Positions 32,344-33,145 of a DNA stretch of 33,145 nt are shown here, piece after piece. Each line of letters opens with the position of its first letter. Position 1 is the first letter of the stretch. The notes under the pieces are model-generated. The model was given only the letters and a program-made list of their open reading frames with translations. It did not search any database and was not told the origin of the DNA. The stretch covers positions 1-33,145 of the forward strand of contig CALGKJ010000082.1 of the NCBI GenBank assembly GCA_937930535.1, in the 5' to 3' direction. This DNA comes from an uncultured Clostridia bacterium (GTDB lineage: Bacteria > Bacillota > Clostridia > Lutisporales > Lutisporaceae). The position numbers and the translations under genes are program-made.

Positions 32344-33108
32344 CTAATTCATTCTTTTTAAGCTTTTAAGCTCAATAAGCTTATTATCATCTGTAAGCAG
32401 TCCATTTTTATCATAATATACTTCTACAGTAATATGATATACCCAATTTACAAAGCCCGCTTTCTCATCTGTGTTAAAAATAGTACTATCAAACACATTT
32501 TTTACGACTTTTACATTACCCTCTGTAATATTTACACTCATGTTTACATCTGCTGAAGAAGCATCCTTTATTAAATATATACTTACAGCTTTTCCTGATG
32601 TGTTAGCAACTGTTATAGTTTTTTCTTCCTTAAAGATAATAAATATTACAATATCCTGAACTGTAACAAGCTGACACATATTAGGTGTGCCATTTATGTA
32701 AACATCATTAATGTCAATTAGAATTGTGCTATTATCGGTTAACTGGTCTATGACAAGGTTTGCATCAGGCAAATCTTGTCCAATAGTTTTTGAATATTCT
32801 ACCGCTGTGTTTGTAATTGTTGTCTTTAAAATATAGTGTTTTCCGTTTTTTACAACATTATATAACATGATATTATCATTATCAAAATCTCCATTAATAA
32901 AGGGTTCAATATTTGCAGCTCCCTTGATTCTTTCCATATATTCTTGAGCTAGCTGACTGGCAATCATACGTTCCTTTGAAGTAGTATTAACTTTTGCTGT
33001 AGTAATAAATAATGATGATAATGGAACAAGCACCATCATTAATATGGTTAAGCTTAGTAATACTTCAATTAAAGTAAAACCTTTTCTATTTCTTATTAGC
33101 CTTAACAC
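32344..33108 (-). CDS. PilV/GspI-like minor prepilin
   Basis: A 254-residue prepilin with RKGFTLIEVLLSLTILMMVL (Gly-Phe cleavage site, Glu at mature +5) and the following ASQLAQEYMERIKG pattern typical of the I/V class. The C-terminal half is beta-rich with no recognised domain. The start is GTG with GGGGG seven bases upstream. The gene is complete, but its promoter and any upstream partner lie beyond the right edge. The next gene starts 11 bases after its stop. Confidence 0.87.
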   Translation of the reverse strand: MLRLIRNRKGFTLIEVLLSLTILMMVLVPLSSLFITTAKVNTTSKERMIASQLAQEYMERIKGAANIEPFINGDFDNDNIMLYNVVKNGKHYILKTTITNTAVEYSKTIGQDLPDANLVIDQLTDNSTILIDINDVYINGTPNMCQLVTVQDIVIFIIFKEEKTITVANTSGKAVSIYLIKDASSADVNMSVNITEGNVKVVKNVFDSTIFNTDEKAGFVNWVYHITVEVYYDKNGLLTDDNKLIELKSLKRMN

Positions 33109-33145
33109 GGTATAACCCCCATGTTCTTATCTATTTACTTTTATA

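Noticed and set aside
1-33145. tRNA or rRNA genes, prophage or transposase
   Set aside because: No cloverleaf-like arms with CCA-type ends, conserved rRNA blocks, integrase or transposase motifs were seen on either strand by eye.

Overview
The window is a chromosomal segment of an endospore-forming, low-GC member of the Clostridia. The evidence is an AT-rich composition, strong AGGAGG or AGGTGA ribosome binding sites, the sporulation genes spo0A, spoIVB and spoIIIAA-AH, and a Bacillus/Clostridium-type gene order. SLH-domain and pilin-like genes suggest a lineage with an S-layer, but I cannot name a genus. Every confident gene lies on the minus strand, so transcription runs from high to low coordinates. 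One small ORF at the left edge is on the plus strand.

Reading from the right edge in transcription order. (1) 33108-29538 holds three prepilin-like genes: a PilV/GspI-like minor pilin, a 743-residue PilX-like protein carrying beta-helix-like repeats, and a PilW/GspJ-like minor pilin. They end at a strong terminator. (2) 29402-24779 is a two-gene operon with its own predicted promoter: a membrane-anchored SLH protein and a secreted 1167-residue multi-repeat Ig-like protein. It also ends at a strong terminator. (3) 24497-20859 encodes a ComFB-family protein, AroK, AroQ, a PepP-type Xaa-Pro peptidase, EF-P and a CD1247-like acidic zinc-ribbon protein. (4) 20591-15213 is the complete spoIIIAA-AH operon, the mother-cell side of the feeding-tube channel, with a possible sigma-E promoter. 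(5) 14937-5665 encodes Asp23, NusB, a TsaD/Kae1-like paralogue, XseA, XseB, IspA, a DUF212 membrane protein, Dxs, TlyA and NadK. (6) 5645-874 encodes ArgR, RecN, SpoIVB and Spo0A. (7) 686-76 holds a STAS-like small protein and a convergent small plus-strand ORF.

The core (3-6) follows the well-known efp-spoIIIA-(accBC)-asp23-nusB-(folD)-xseAB-ispA-dxs-tlyA-argR-recN-spoIVB-spo0A order. Here accBC and folD are absent, a Kae1-like gene sits between nusB and xseA, and nadK sits between tlyA and argR. The isoprenoid genes ispA and dxs flank a PAP2-like DUF212 gene. The shikimate genes aroK and aroQ are adjacent.

The intergenic DNA is unusually rich in structure. At least seven copies or partial copies of one palindromic repeat family (ends TATAGATAACCAAC or TATAGAGAAACAAC) are scattered between genes. 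A second, unrelated element of about 100 bp occurs twice in opposite orientations, with conserved stems and one compensatory base pair. The spo0A upstream region carries a near-consensus sigma-H promoter and three Spo0A boxes. The repeats, the two-copy element and the pilin/SLH/Ig surface cluster are the parts least explained by known annotation. I saw no rRNA, tRNA, CRISPR array, transposase or phage gene.
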